From: Curvularia sp. ZM96
Taxonomy: Eukaryota; Ascomycota; Dothideomycetes; Pleosporales; Pleosporaceae
Reading direction: 5' to 3'
NCBI GenBank assembly: GCA_022457065.1
Contig: JAJGBQ010000002.1
Coordinates: 4,402,001-4,466,000 of the forward strand
DNA: 64,000 bases
A model generated the notes under the pieces. That model was not told the origin of the DNA and made no database searches. It saw nothing but the letters and a program-made list of their open reading frames with translations. This document shows positions 1-11,603 of the stretch, piece by piece (position 1 is the stretch's first letter; each line of letters starts with the position of its first letter). The translations under genes were made by a program, and so were the position numbers.

Positions 1-1386
1 CTTACTGATGCACAGGAAGGGCTGCGTTGAAGAGATGTGGTGGAAAGCGCGGCGAAGTCTGGGCACTGTTCGTAAGCTGGTAAGTGCCACTACTCCCGGC
101 ACGTGACAACTACCAGCGATCGCTTATCGACTCTTGTTGGGCGACTTGCGGTGAGAGACGGCGTGCCTTCAGCCTCTGCTTTCCCTGCTGCTGTTCTTAT
201 GCACCCTTCGCGGATCTTGACACGTTTTGGCTCTCCTGAATGCCCAGCGTGGAACTTCCAAGGCAGCCATTGAATGCTCGCTTGCCCCATCCGCTCACTG
301 CCCCAGAATGGTCTGCGCTACAGGACCCACAGCTATCCGCACCGCCGCCCGCCCATCATCTTGTCCATGTTCTGCTGAGATGAGATTCGCGTCTGAGCAT
401 GTATCGTCGTCCGGCTTGATGTTTGTGTGGCCGTCTTGTCATGCCTGGATACGACATACCTTCAGACACAAGCTCCGCCATTTTCGTCCATTGTCTCCCC
501 AGCCACCAATGGCGCCATTATGAAACACCTCCGCCGATATCAGCAAGCCTGGAAATAGTCCAGACGTATCATCATGTCACATCTGATCTAGGCAGAAAGT
601 ATTGCAGATGAGAACAGCGATACATGACCAAGTAGACACGGTTGTCATGTTCCAAGGCAGCCACAATTGACACTCACAGGTCCGGGGCATCCTGGCCTGC
701 TCTCTTCGTCTTCTCTCAAGGTGCATCCTTTTCTGCTCTGTTGGTTTCAGTTCGTTTCGCCTCGTGTGAAACCTTTTGGTCCCTCGACTCATGACCGTAG
801 CACAGGATACGCAGACACGGTAGTACAACAAAAATTTGCAACACGGAGCCGCTGCAAACATTCGCCAAACATGGTCACAACTCACTGCATAAGCAATTCA
901 AAGAGCGAAGAACGAGGTCGCCAAGACCTTCCGTTCATACTGCATTCATCGCGAGACCAGGAGAAAAGCTTCAAAACCTTGTTTTGGAGACTGGCGGCTT
1001 GTTCACGCCAAGCCAGGCACCTATAGCACAACAGATGCATGTATCGACGAAACATTGGTTCTCAGAAAGCGAGAGTTAGAACGTGGTTTCAACAGGGCAC
1101 ATAACCTGAGCAGACAGGAGATACAATCGCTCGTATTTGCAAAGTCACAATCTCGCTGCGTCTAGCACGTTTTCCAGCAGTGATATAGGCCATCCCAGCT
1201 TCAGGCTGGACTCCAGATACGACAGAAAATGGAACACTCGCATCCATTCCAACCTATCAACTTTGATACTGGCCAATCTCTAGCTATGCAGGACATTTCA
1301 AACGTAACATTTCCCCTCAAATCCGGTACACAACGCCCTCTACTCCCCCACCGCACCAATCATGCATCTCCCATACCCAAACATAT
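1..1386. other. Intergenic stretch, no supported gene
   Basis: This is the flank downstream of the minus-strand P450 gene. I see only short open frames on both strands, with no recognisable protein features and no convincing exon chain. No tRNA-like or repeat structure stood out. The first bases could belong to the flank of a gene outside the window, but nothing in the sequence shows it. Confidence 0.5.
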
Positions 1387-3055
1387 TTACATAAGATCCT
1401 TGGTCCTCTCCTCGCTCTCTCGAATCCACTTATCCAGCAACTCCCTATTCCTCGGCTTGAACCCTACCTTGAAGTACTTTGGCTCGAGCGTCAAGCTCGT
1501 CGGAATGGCATTCGCCTCGAGACAATCCATGACGGGCTCACCGCGCGGATCCACCGGTGGCGTAAACTCGAATGCTGAAATGAGCCGGACAAATGCGGTG
1601 AACAGCTCACGGTTCGCCAGGTGCGAGCCTACACACATGCGCGAGCCTGCGCCGTACCCGTAGTGCGGTGTTCCTGCGCCGTCGGGCACGTTAAGGTAGC
1701 GATCGGGATCGAACTTGTACGGGTTCTTGAAGTGCGTCTCATCGTAGTCCGCGGCGTAGGCGTTCATGTAGAAGGTTGTGCCGGCAGGTATGTTGACTCC
1801 GTTCCATTCAATATCCTTGATAGAGACACGCGGCAGACAGATGGGGATGACGGTCCAGTAGCGCAGGACCTCCTTGTACAGCGCCGTAATGTAGGGAATC
1901 CTTTCTTCGTGCAGACACCGCTCCCAGGCGTCGTTGTTGGGGTATGCTTTCATGATCTCATCGTACGCGCGTTTTTGGATCTTTTGCCCTTCGGGAGTGG
2001 ACAGTTGGGCAATGCCCATGATGAGGTTGCCCGGGACGGTATCCAGACCGGCGGAGACCATGGTCAGGCAGATGGATTTAATCTCAGCTGTTGACTACGT
2101 TTAGCGGATGTTCAGTTCGGCAGGAAGATGAAAAAGGAATGCTTACCTCGATTCAGTTTCGCTTCCGGGTCTTTGATGATATTGCCCGTAATACACGGCT
2201 TGTCCGTCCCTTTCTCAATTTTCTCCTCGAGCATGTTTAGCAACCGGTCCATATACACATCTCTTCTCTTCCTGAAACTCTCTGCTTCGTTGGTCTGCTT
2301 AGGAAACAATCGTAGCAGTGGAACATAGTCCTGCCAATTATTGCTCGTTGATCGGAAATTCCCTACGCCCCTCTCCACATCCACAATCTCCTTGAGCAGC
2401 GGCGCATCCTTGTTACCATCGATGCGATACCCGTAGTTCAGCGTCAATGATGTATTCAATGCATATCTTTGCCAGTACGCACGAGGGTCAAGATCCAGCT
2501 CTCCGCCTTTGTTATCATGCAGCAGCTCTTTAATCGAAACTGTGGACTCGAGGTCAATAAGCGGCATGTACGACTGTACCGCGGGGCGATTTAGCGCCGT
2601 AGCCGCCGCTTTTCTGCGCGCCTTGCAAGATTCATCCCATGGTGAGGTCCCGATTGTGAAGCCCTGTGAGGAAGAAACGACTGTGTGGAAGGTATGCAGT
2701 TTGGGCCGGGATATCAAGGCGGATTGGTTTGTGATCCAGAGGTGGCGGACGGAGTCGAAGGAGTTGGCGAAGACGATTCTCTGTGCATTTTCATTAACCC
2801 CATCGTCTTGATTCTTTGCGAAAGAAATAGTCTTACCTTATTACCCATCCTCACTTGGAACACAGGTCCATATTTCTTCGCCCATCTCTGCGCTACCTTG
2901 GCGTGATTATCACCCAGCTCATACAAGCTGCCGAACAAAGGCAGTCCGGGGACTTCGGGTAGGCCTTTAATATGCGGTGTTTGGGTTCCGTAGAGTAGTT
3001 TGTAGAGGAAGTAGGCAATGACTGCGAGCCCGGCGGCATAGATGGGAAGCGTCAT
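1387..3055 (-). CDS. Cytochrome P450, CYP504 type (phenylacetate/hydroxyphenylacetate hydroxylase)
   Basis: Three exons (3055-2837, 2780-2147, 2087-1387) join into 517 residues, the usual length for CYP504. The first in-frame ATG is at 3055. An N-terminal hydrophobic anchor (about residues 3-20) is followed by a proline-rich hinge (PEVPGLPLFG). The I-helix oxygen-binding motif AGLDT lies near 297-301, the ExxR motif (KEVLR) near 357-360, and the haem loop YGAGSRMCVG has its cysteine ligand near 436. In Aspergillus, CYP504A (PhacA) 2-hydroxylates phenylacetate and CYP504B (PhacB) converts 3-hydroxyphenylacetate to homogentisate. The adjacent fumarylacetoacetase and homogentisate dioxygenase genes fit either role. 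Family assignment is firm; choosing A or B needs a tree. It is transcribed in tandem behind fumarylacetoacetase, with 711 bp between the coding regions, so it has room for its own promoter. Confidence 0.9.
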
Positions 3056-3766
3056 GGTTCCGCAGCAGGAAGCCTGCCTGAGAGGAAAGAAAGAAGACGA
3101 CCTGGGAAAAGAGGATATCGAAAGGAAAAGTGAAGAAAGGACGCCAGTTCCCAAACCACGAAGAGTAGTTTAAAAGTTGGAACACACTGCAAAGGGACAA
3201 TTTATAATACACAAATTCGTACCAACGATGTCATGCGCCTCTTCTTCCTTTCCCCCGCTTGAGCAATAGATCCACCTTCTGCTGTAGGAAACTTACTCAA
3301 CTAGCAGAGTTAGAACAAACGCGACCAGTCAGAGAGAGGCTGATCTTTGCTTTCGGATAATGCAACTTGGGCCGACTGCTAGCGTGTTGGCGTATGCGGA
3401 AATGTGCCGCGCGGAGAAGGGCGGGTGCGCGGCGCGCGGGGGGATGGGTACGTACTCCGTAGAGTGAGATCATCGGTTGACGCTTTACCGTATTTGGAGA
3501 GGGAGATAAGCATGGGAGTGTAAGGGAGAAAGTTATGGGTAAGGATTAGTCGGGTTAAGCCTGTTCATTCTTGATGGGGTGTTTGTTGGGTGTTGTGGCT
3601 GAAGATTGAATGTCTTTGTGAGTGATGGCTGCGATACCAAGCTATCTTACTCAGTCGTGTTTAGACAACTGAAAATAGGCACAAGAAACAGTTCATGAAT
3701 AAATGCGACCACTACCGCATATTTTCACTTTGGTGAATCTAGGAATAGCACGGCCTTCAACCCAGC
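3056..3766 (-). promoter_or_regulatory. Upstream region of the P450 gene
   Basis: This 711-bp stretch lies between the stop of fumarylacetoacetase and the start of the P450, both on the minus strand. It should hold the fumarylacetoacetase 3' end and the P450 promoter. It contains a GC-rich patch at about 3405-3450. No TATA-like or regulator site could be assigned with confidence. Confidence 0.4.
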
Positions 3767-5124
3767 TTACGCAAATTCCAACTTCAGAGCAGGCTCAATG
3801 CGGCCGACACACTCGCCGAAACCAACGAGAGCCTCTTCATCTGTGCCGCATACGCCTCGGATAGTCACCTCGTCGCCGTCCTCGAGGAATATCCTCTTTT
3901 CGTCACCTTGGATGGTAATAGCATTCTTGCCGTTGTTGCTCTGCTCCAAGAAACTGCCAAACTCAGATGAAGAGGTACCGCTAATGGTGCCCGAACCCAG
4001 CAAATCACCAGGCTGGAAGGGGCATCCATTGACGGTGTGGTGTGTTAGCATCTGTGGGAAGGACCACATTAGGTTTCGAGCGTTGGTTTTGCACACTGTG
4101 GCTTTGTTGCCCGATGCCGCTAGTATGTGTTAGTTACTTTTCGTCTCAAGGGGGTTGAGGTAGCCATACTCTTGATATCGACTTCGAGATTGATATCGTA
4201 CGCGGTCTTTTCGTTCTTCTCTCTCAAGTATGGTAGTATCTCGGTATCGTTCTCGAGACCCTTTGTCTTGAATTGCTCGAGTGCGTCGGCATGCACGACC
4301 CATGTACTGATGGTGGTGCCAAAGTTCTTTGCGTTGAAAGGTCCCAGAGGCACGTATTCCCATGCTTGGATATCTCTTGCTGACCAGTCGTTCATGAGTA
4401 CCACACCGAACAAGTTTTCCTCTGCTTTTTCAATTGGAATTGGCGTTCCTTGCTCGTTTGAACCACAAACAAACGCTCCAAGCTCAAGTTCCATGTCCAG
4501 TTTCCTGCAGGGGCTGAATGTAGGCACCTTCTTCTCCGCTGTAGGGTTCAGCAATATCTGGCCATTAGGCCGTCGAATTGGCGTCCCTGACGCTACCACC
4601 GAGGAGGCTCGGCCATGGTAACCAACTGGTAGGTGCTTGTAATTTGGTTGCAGAGCATCGTTCGGACCTCTGAATATAACACCGCAGTTGTAGGCATGGT
4701 TCAGGCCCGCGAAGAAGTCGGTGTAGTCACCGATCTTGAATGGGACATGGCACCGGATCTCCTTACGCGGTATCAAAGCCTGTTTCTGAAGAGCAGAATT
4801 GCTCTTTAAGACATCTGGGTAAGTAGTATCTTCGGAGAAGACACTCTGAATGTACTTTCGAACGACAGAGTGAACAGGGCGGCCGAGTGCAGCGAATGCG
4901 TTCAGTGAGGGCTCTGAGAAGACGGCTTGGTGGGGCTGGATGATGGAGAGGGCCGAGAAGCCATTGTTGGCTGCAAAGGCCTCTAGATCCAAGGCATGGT
5001 CTCCAATGGCCACAGCAACTCGTGGTTTTGTCGACGAAGCAGTCGAGATGATACCAAAGGGAACGTTGGCGAGGGAGAAGTGAGAGCCCCGAGGGATGCT
5101 AAACCAAGATCGCAGTGAAGTCAT
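3767..5124 (-). CDS. fahA: Fumarylacetoacetase
   Basis: Two exons (5124-4170 and 4119-3767) encode 435 residues, normal for this enzyme. It hydrolyses fumarylacetoacetate to fumarate and acetoacetate, the last step of tyrosine, phenylalanine and phenylacetate breakdown in the cytosol. Family signatures are present: the metal/catalytic segment DYTDFFAG near 133 followed by the catalytic His near 143, HGRASS near 170, the paired acidic ligands in LDMELELGAF (near 212 and 214), MNDWSARD with Asp near 246, and the Lys in FNAKNFGTT near 266. The intron (4120-4169) is removed through a CTAG acceptor and restores the frame as DIKTASGNKAT. The gene is divergent from homogentisate dioxygenase, with 593 bp between the two starts. 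Confidence 0.96.
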
Positions 5125-5717
5125 GACAGGACGTGTGGTTTCTTTGGAGATAAAAGAGACGAGACGAAAGACAAGTGAAGTTTAACGCAGCGCTGATTAC
5201 CTACCGGAAAGACAGTATAGCAGGGCGTTGGAGCCTTGAAGTGCTAGCAATCTGAATGTCCATGCCAAGATCAGCAGGCATAACAAAGCATGTTGCCAGT
5301 CACAGAGTATCGGCCCCGCAATGGCCCTGTTGTTTTTGTTGCCGTGGCTCCAGACTGCGCATGCGCTGGCGGCTGGTGACGGAATTGGGATGGAAGCGGG
5401 AGCAAGCTCGGAAAGGTTCCGTCATTTGCCTTCCGACGACCCTTGTTTCTCCCTCGCCGGTGGGGTAAGCCGACATGAACGCTCCATCAGCTCTGCTCTG
5501 GTGACGCTATCCTCGACGGAACTGGAAGCCGTCCTTTACCGCGCCATGAAGCAAAGACATGGCCGAGCTGCCGCCTGGTGTGCTTTCATCACTTTCGCGG
5601 AGCCATTGCCGTACATAGACTCGAGACGCCCATAGTGCGCCGCTAAGCTGATGCATCACATTCTACTTTTTTGACAAAAGCATCGCACTGAACTGACCCA
5701 CCGTCTGCACTGTCAAG
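5125..5717. promoter_or_regulatory. Divergent promoter between fumarylacetoacetase and homogentisate dioxygenase
   Basis: The 593 bp between the two divergent start codons must carry both promoters. Co-induction of the two genes by tyrosine or phenylacetate is known in Aspergillus and would be expected here. I could not identify a specific regulator site. Short open frames inside it show no protein features. Confidence 0.55.
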
Positions 5718-7190
5718 ATGCCGTCTACACAATTCTCTTTCAAAGAGAAGTACCGCTACCAGAACGGTTTCGGCTCTTACCATGAGTACGGGTCCCCAGC
5801 GTTGTACCCGCTCGGCAGATACTAATGCCATCCTAGGACAGAGGCAGTAGAAGGCGCACTCCCCATTGGCGCAAACTCCCCACAGAAGCCCCCGTATGGC
5901 CTCTACGCCGAGAAGCTCTCGGGCACCGCTTTCACAGCTCCCAGGCATGAGAACCAGCAATCATGGCTCTACCGCATCTTGCCCTCGTGCGGCCATAGCA
6001 ACTTTGAACCGCGTGAATCCAAAACGTACAACACCAACCCCGAGAACAAGCCGTGGGAGCGGATACACTACATCCCCAACCAGCTCCGATGGGATCCCTT
6101 CGATCTCGACGAGACGGTAGACTGGGTGCACTCGCTGCACCTTGTGGCGGGTGCTGGCGATCCTACGATGAAGTCTGGGGTTGGATATTTCATCTATGCT
6201 GCAGGAAAGGATATGGAACCCAACGAGGCATTTTACTCGGCTGACGGCGATTTCCTGATTGTCGCACAGCATGGTGTGCTCGATATCCAGACTGAGCTGG
6301 GCCGCCTTGTCGTACGCCCCAACGAGATCTGCGTCATCCCGCGTGGCATTCGCTACCGAGTCACGCTCCCTGATGGCCCTGTGCGAGGCTACATCCTAGA
6401 ACTATACCAGGGACACTTTACACTGCCCGAGCTTGGGCCCATTGGCTCCAACTGCCTCGCCAACGCGCGAGATTTCCAAGCGCCAGTAGCCGACTTTGAC
6501 GAGGACACTGAGACCGAGTGGCAGATTCTTGCAAAGTTTGCTGGCCACCTCTATGCTGCGAAGCAGAAGCACACGCCGTTTGACGTGGTGGCATGGCATG
6601 GCCTCTACTACCCGTACAAGTACGATCTCGGCCGGTTTAACACAATAGGCACCATTTCGCACGACCATCCTGATCCATCCATTTTCACGGTTCTTACTGC
6701 ACCATCGGACCACGCAGGAACTGCGGTAGCTGACTTTGTCATCTTCCCACCTCGGTGGCTGGTCGCTGAAGATACCTTCCGGCCGCCATGGTACCACCGC
6801 AACACCATGTCCGAGTTCATGGGCCTCATTGGTGGCCAGTACGATGCAAAGACTGGTGGAGGTTTCCAGCCGGCAGGTGCGTCTCTGCACAATGTCATGT
6901 CGGGCCATGGCCCTGATGCTGCGACTCACGAAAAAGCATCCAATGTCGACCTGAGGCCCAGCAAAGTGGGCGAAGGCAGTATGGCATTCATGTTCGAGAG
7001 CTGTCTCATGATTGGTGTAACAGACTGGGGCCTCAAAACGTGCCAAAAGATACAGGAAGGGTACAACGCGGAGAGCTGGGAGCCGCTAAAGCCACACTTC
7101 AAGATGCCCGGTAAGAAGATTAGCAACGGCGTGTCGCCACTGGCGGCTGGGCCTGAGGCGGACAAGGGACAGGTGCCTCACTACACGTGA
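5718..7190 (+). CDS. hmgA: Homogentisate 1,2-dioxygenase
   Basis: Two exons (5718-5785 and 5837-7190) encode 473 residues. The 51-bp intron ends TACTAAT...CCTAG and joins the N-terminus to the family-typical segment GLYAEKLSGTAFTAPR, followed by SWLYRILPS. The enzyme is a non-haem iron dioxygenase that opens homogentisate to maleylacetoacetate. The iron ligands of the human enzyme (His335, Glu341, His371) correspond to the His near 343 and Glu near 349 in PWYHRNTMSEFMG, and to the His near 380 in SGHGPD. Together with the neighbouring fumarylacetoacetase and CYP504 it forms an aromatic-degradation cluster. The isomerase that works between this enzyme and fumarylacetoacetase is not in the window. 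Confidence 0.97.
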
Positions 7191-7755
7191 GCGAAACGAG
7201 TGGCTAGTTGTATTTGTAGGTATAGCGATAGGTCTGAGAATAATTATGGGTTCCCTACCAATTCGGAGGCTCTAGTCTCGGTGGCTTTCGGTGCCAATCC
7301 CAGAGTCTTACTGCATTAGTTTCGAGAGGACGGCGCGGTGTGGGCTGCTCAACAAGGTGGATGCTGTTCCACGACCCCACAACCAAAAGCGTCGCGTTTG
7401 CGTGTAGATGTGGTGCGGTGTGTACTCGGTATATGACCGGCGAGTTTCATCCCATGGATGGATCTCGGATAGATCTCACATTGGATAAACATGATTCGTG
7501 TCGCCCACTCAGGTGGTTGGAAAAAGTGCCCGACTCTTTGCGTTGGAGGGGTCGACGACGTGGTTTGGGCCAGTTAAAGTGCCGATATGGCGCTTAGTCC
7601 AAGGGTCCACTAGCGTCAACAGGTGTTAGAGCGCGGGGCTATCTCTCCCACTTTTCTCTCCTCGACGCCGCTCTCTTAAACTTCTCCATTCCCTCCCTTC
7701 TTTTCCCTCTACACTCTTCCTTTCCTCTCCCCCATTCCACCACTCAACCTCCATC
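7191..7755 (+). promoter_or_regulatory. Upstream region of SAH1 with CT-rich tract
   Basis: This 565-bp gap separates the end of homogentisate dioxygenase from the start of adenosylhomocysteinase. Its last 110 bases (about 7640-7755) are strongly C/T-rich on the coding strand, a common 5'-leader feature of highly expressed fungal housekeeping genes. No other element is assigned. Confidence 0.5.
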
Positions 7756-9159
7756 ATGTCTGCCCCCGCCCACAAGTTCAAGGTCGCCGACATCAGTCTT
7801 GCGGCCTTTGGTCGCCGCGAGATTGAGCTCGCTGAGAACGAGATGCCTGGTCTGATGGAGACTCGCCGCAAGTACGCTGAGGACCAGCCCTTGAAGGGCG
7901 CCCGCATTGCTGGATGTCTGCACATGAGTAAGTTGCTCGTTTCACCGATAGCAGACGAATTGCCTGCTGACCCCGCGATAGCCATCCAGACTGCCGTCCT
8001 CATCGAGACGCTCAAGTTCCTTGGTGCTGAGCTCACCTGGACTTCGTGCAACATCTTCTCCACCCAGGACCACGCCGCTGCCGCTATTGCCGCCGCCGGT
8101 GTGCCCGTTTTCGCCTGGAAGGGCGAGACTGAGGAGGAATACGAGTGGTGCCTCGAGCAGCAGCTCACCGCTTTCAAGGACGGCAAGAGCCTGAACTTGA
8201 TCCTCGACGACGGTGGCGACCTGACTGCCCTCGTCCACAAGAAGTACCCTGAGATGCTCAAGGACTGCTACGGTGTCTCCGAGGAGACCACCACCGGTGT
8301 CCACCACCTCTACCGCATGTTGAAGGGCAAGGGTCTTCTCGTCCCCGCCATCAACGTCAACGACTCCGTTACCAAGTCCAAGTTCGACAACCTGTATGGT
8401 TGCCGTGAGTCGCTTGTCGACGGTATCAAGCGTGCCACCGATGTCATGATTGCTGGCAAGGTCGCCGTTGTTGCCGGTTTCGGTGATGTCGGCAAGGGTT
8501 GCGCCCAGGCTCTCCACAGCATGGGTGCCCGTGTCATTGTCACTGAGATTGACCCCATCAACGCCCTCCAGGCTGCCGTTTCCGGCTTCCAGGTCACCAC
8601 CATGGAGAAGGCTGCTTCTCAGGGTCAGATCTTCGTCACCACCACTGGTTGCCGTGACATTCTCACTGGCGCTCACTTCGAGGCCATGCCCAACGACGCC
8701 ATTGTCTGCAACATCGGTCACTTCGATATCGAAATCGACGTTGCTTGGCTCAAGAAGAACGCTCAGTCGGTCACCAGCATCAAGCCCCAGGTCGACCGCT
8801 ACCTGATGAAGAACGGACGCCACATCATCCTCCTTGCCGAGGGTCGTCTTGTCAACTTGGGTTGTGCTACCGGCCACTCCTCGTTCGTCATGTCCTGCTC
8901 TTTCACCAACCAGGTCCTCGCCCAGATCATGCTTTACAAGGCTTCTGACGAGGCTTTCGGCAACAAGTATGTCGAGTTCGGCAAGACCGGCAAGCTCGAC
9001 GTCGGTGTCTACGTTCTGCCCAAGATCCTCGACGAGCAGGTCGCTCTTCTCCACCTTGCTCACGTCAACGCTGAGCTGTCCAAGCTCACTGAGGTCCAGG
9101 CCGAGTACCTTGGTCTCCCCATGGAGGGTCCTTTCAAGAGCGACATCTACCGCTACTAG
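7756..9159 (+). CDS. SAH1: Adenosylhomocysteinase (S-adenosyl-L-homocysteine hydrolase)
   Basis: The enzyme splits S-adenosylhomocysteine into adenosine and homocysteine, relieving product inhibition of methyltransferases, and is cytosolic and NAD-dependent. Exons 7756-7927 and 7982-9159 encode 449 residues, the same length as the yeast enzyme. The 54-bp intron 7928-7981 (GTAAGT...GATAG) is a multiple of three and contains no stop, so the unspliced frame is also open. Splicing restores the family sequence RIAGCLHMTIQTAVLIETL. The NAD-binding motif GFGDVGKGCAQAL and the C-terminal KSDIYRY are as expected. Strong codon bias suggests high expression. The CT-rich leader lies just upstream. Confidence 0.97.
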   Translation: MSAPAHKFKVADISLAAFGRREIELAENEMPGLMETRRKYAEDQPLKGARIAGCLHMSKLLVSPIADELPADPAIAIQTAVLIETLKFLGAELTWTSCNIFSTQDHAAAAIAAAGVPVFAWKGETEEEYEWCLEQQLTAFKDGKSLNLILDDGGDLTALVHKKYPEMLKDCYGVSEETTTGVHHLYRMLKGKGLLVPAINVNDSVTKSKFDNLYGCRESLVDGIKRATDVMIAGKVAVVAGFGDVGKGCAQALHSMGARVIVTEIDPINALQAAVSGFQVTTMEKAASQGQIFVTTTGCRDILTGAHFEAMPNDAIVCNIGHFDIEIDVAWLKKNAQSVTSIKPQVDRYLMKNGRHIILLAEGRLVNLGCATGHSSFVMSCSFTNQVLAQIMLYKASDEAFGNKYVEFGKTGKLDVGVYVLPKILDEQVALLHLAHVNAELSKLTEVQAEYLGLPMEGPFKSDIYRY

Positions 9160-11603
9160 ATTTCTTACTGTTCCGCGTTTGGGAAGTTTCAACACGACGT
9201 TATGATACCACTTCGAAAAAAAGTTATTTGTCTTCAACGGCATAGCGAGCCTGGGGCTCGACGGGGTCCGGTTGTTCAAAAGGCGTTGTTTTGCATATCA
9301 TCTACTTGACCCTTCAACCATGGTCAGGATGAGGATGATACCCAATGGAAGAGAGCAATATAGGCTGCGTTTCTACACGCAGCATAGGATTAGTGATAGA
9401 TCTGCTGGTATAAAAGCAGACTGAACAATGCAGAGTAATGACGGGTCTCCATGCCCGCCTCTGGCCATTATCGTCCGTTTGAAAATGCTATGTGTGTGAT
9501 TCCCAATGTGTATTTGTTTGAAGTGTGTTGAATGACTTACACAAGCCTGTTTCCAACAAGCTAGGAAGCGTACTCCCAGCGCAATAGCAACCCTTATTGA
9601 TATATGGTTCCACCATTGAGGTTACATGTACCTATGTATATGTCACTTGTAGCAACATTTCCTCTCACCCCATCTCTCTTTCTTTCGACGTACACCCCAA
9701 CCCAGAATACCGAATATGAAAGAGAATCAGCACTGACTAGACAACTGTCTATATGCCATTTTTCTCGCACACCCTTCTTTCATTCCCAAGGTGAGGGGAA
9801 CTATTGCGGTTTTCGTTCTAGTATACCGTCTTAGCTACTGCTGTTACACCAATACTCGCATATCTACACATATATACATGTATACACATAGAATCTTGCA
9901 TATATCCATATACATACTTGCACGCCGTACGACATACGTGCCTTCTCGATTCTATATACACATACACATGTCGTGTACATGCACGCGCGCCTATGCGTGT
10001 GCAGGTGACACGGTTATGCCGTGCTCTATGCACCTGTCGTAATATTTTTTATATCGGCATGGGGAAGTTGTCGCCTCACTTTTGCTTATGCCTTTTCTTT
10101 TCTTTTCCCGGATCGGGTAGCGGGTTTGTATGCAGTTGCAGAGGAGATTTTCGTACGGCGGATACAGCGTGTTGCTGTAGTGATTTCGATGCTAATTTTG
10201 CTTGTTGATGGTGAGTTAGGGGTATGTGAGGAATTTAATTCGAGAGGATATGTCGTCGTAAACGTGGCCTTGGTCACTTGGGATAATAGAAGCGGCGTCT
10301 GTTTCTGTTTCTCCTAGAGACAGAATTATAGTATCAAGAGAAGAGGAGAGGAGACTCTCGCAAACATACTTTACTCTCGTTGACTTCAGGTCACATGTGC
10401 AATGAGCTGTTCGCTCTACAATAGGTAACTCACGCACATAATTCTCTCTTTCTGTGTCTATATATCCACCAGAACTAGTATTATTGCGTCTATGCAAGAC
10501 ATCAAGATACATAGCAACCGGCTATTCCCTTGCCATTCCCTCCTCTTCTTTGCAATCTTGAAACTAAACTCCCGTCTCACCATCTGAACCACAACAGCTC
10601 TATCGTACATACCCCGTGACATCACGCTCACGCTATACCTCCATCTCCATCTCACGCCTCCTACCCCCCTGGTTCAACGAACCACACCCTCATCCGCGCG
10701 AACGAAAACGCACACCTCACCAAAAGCGCCACACCCGAAAAAAACAAAAACAAGCAAACATGAAACAAAGCCCCCGAGTTCCTTTTTCTCGCGTCTCGTA
10801 CAACCTTCCAGCCACACATCAAAACAAAATACCCATGTCAACATTCCCATTCCTATCTTTCTATTCCCATGAACGCATATACGCACGCACGCACGCACAT
10901 ACACACACATGCATGCAGAATTTGCATTGGCACGCCTGACTAAAAAAAAAAAAAGGCCGTGGAAGAAGAAATTTCTACTGTGTGACCACTGACACGATCG
11001 ACAAACCCGTCACAAGTCTGGGGGGAAGGGTCACATGCACGCATGCATGCAGCTAGAAAAGTACATACCTACTAAGGGAAAAGAACATTATTACAATTTA
11101 CCTACTTACTAGCATCACCCCTTGCATAGGTGTGTGATTTTCTTTTTCTTTTTTTCCCACTTCAATAATAGGGACGATAAATGACGACCAGCAAGCCAAG
11201 ACGATATGCAAAGACGCATACATATATCTACCCTATTTGTACGACTTTGCATGTGTGAGTGTCCATAGATTATTTTCGCAAGGTAAATAAAACAGGAAGA
11301 AGGAGCCCTATGATGCCGAAACGCTTGCTATGGGAGAGAGAAAAAGGGTAAAGGGGTGGTGGTGGTGGGCGACAACAAGTTGGCCGCCCTACACAGACCA
11401 GTAGGGGCGGACAATTGGGGGAGGGCCAGTATAGGGAGAGAGGTATCAAAACGAACACTAGGGAAACAACGATGGCAGGAGGCAGAGCCGATGTCCTTTC
11501 TCCTGTCAGCATGCAACGATGGCTGAGAGTGAGACACATCATGCAAAGAAGAGAAGAAAACACCGCCAATGATTACAGTCAAGAACAACACACGCAAGGC
11601 ATT
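9160..11603. other. Gene-free stretch with simple repeats
   Basis: This stretch of about 2.4 kb lies between adenosylhomocysteinase and the Whi2-like gene. It contains alternating purine-pyrimidine runs (about 9855-9990, TA/CA-rich), a CGCA/CACA-rich microsatellite at about 10880-10915, a short A tract near 10945 and ATGC-rich repeats near 11035-11050. Only short open frames without protein features are present, and I see no supported gene. Confidence 0.5.
10880..10915. repeat. Microsatellite (CGCA)n/(CA)n
   Basis: Tandem ACGC/GCAC units run into a CA dinucleotide run and end at a TGCATGCA palindrome. This is a simple-sequence repeat seen directly, with no coding or regulatory role inferred. 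Confidence 0.7.

Noticed and set aside
7942..9279. 445-codon open frame antisense to SAH1
   Set aside because: It is a mirror of the strongly biased codons of the true gene. The protein is repetitive in composition (V, D, L, G, E) and has no domain.
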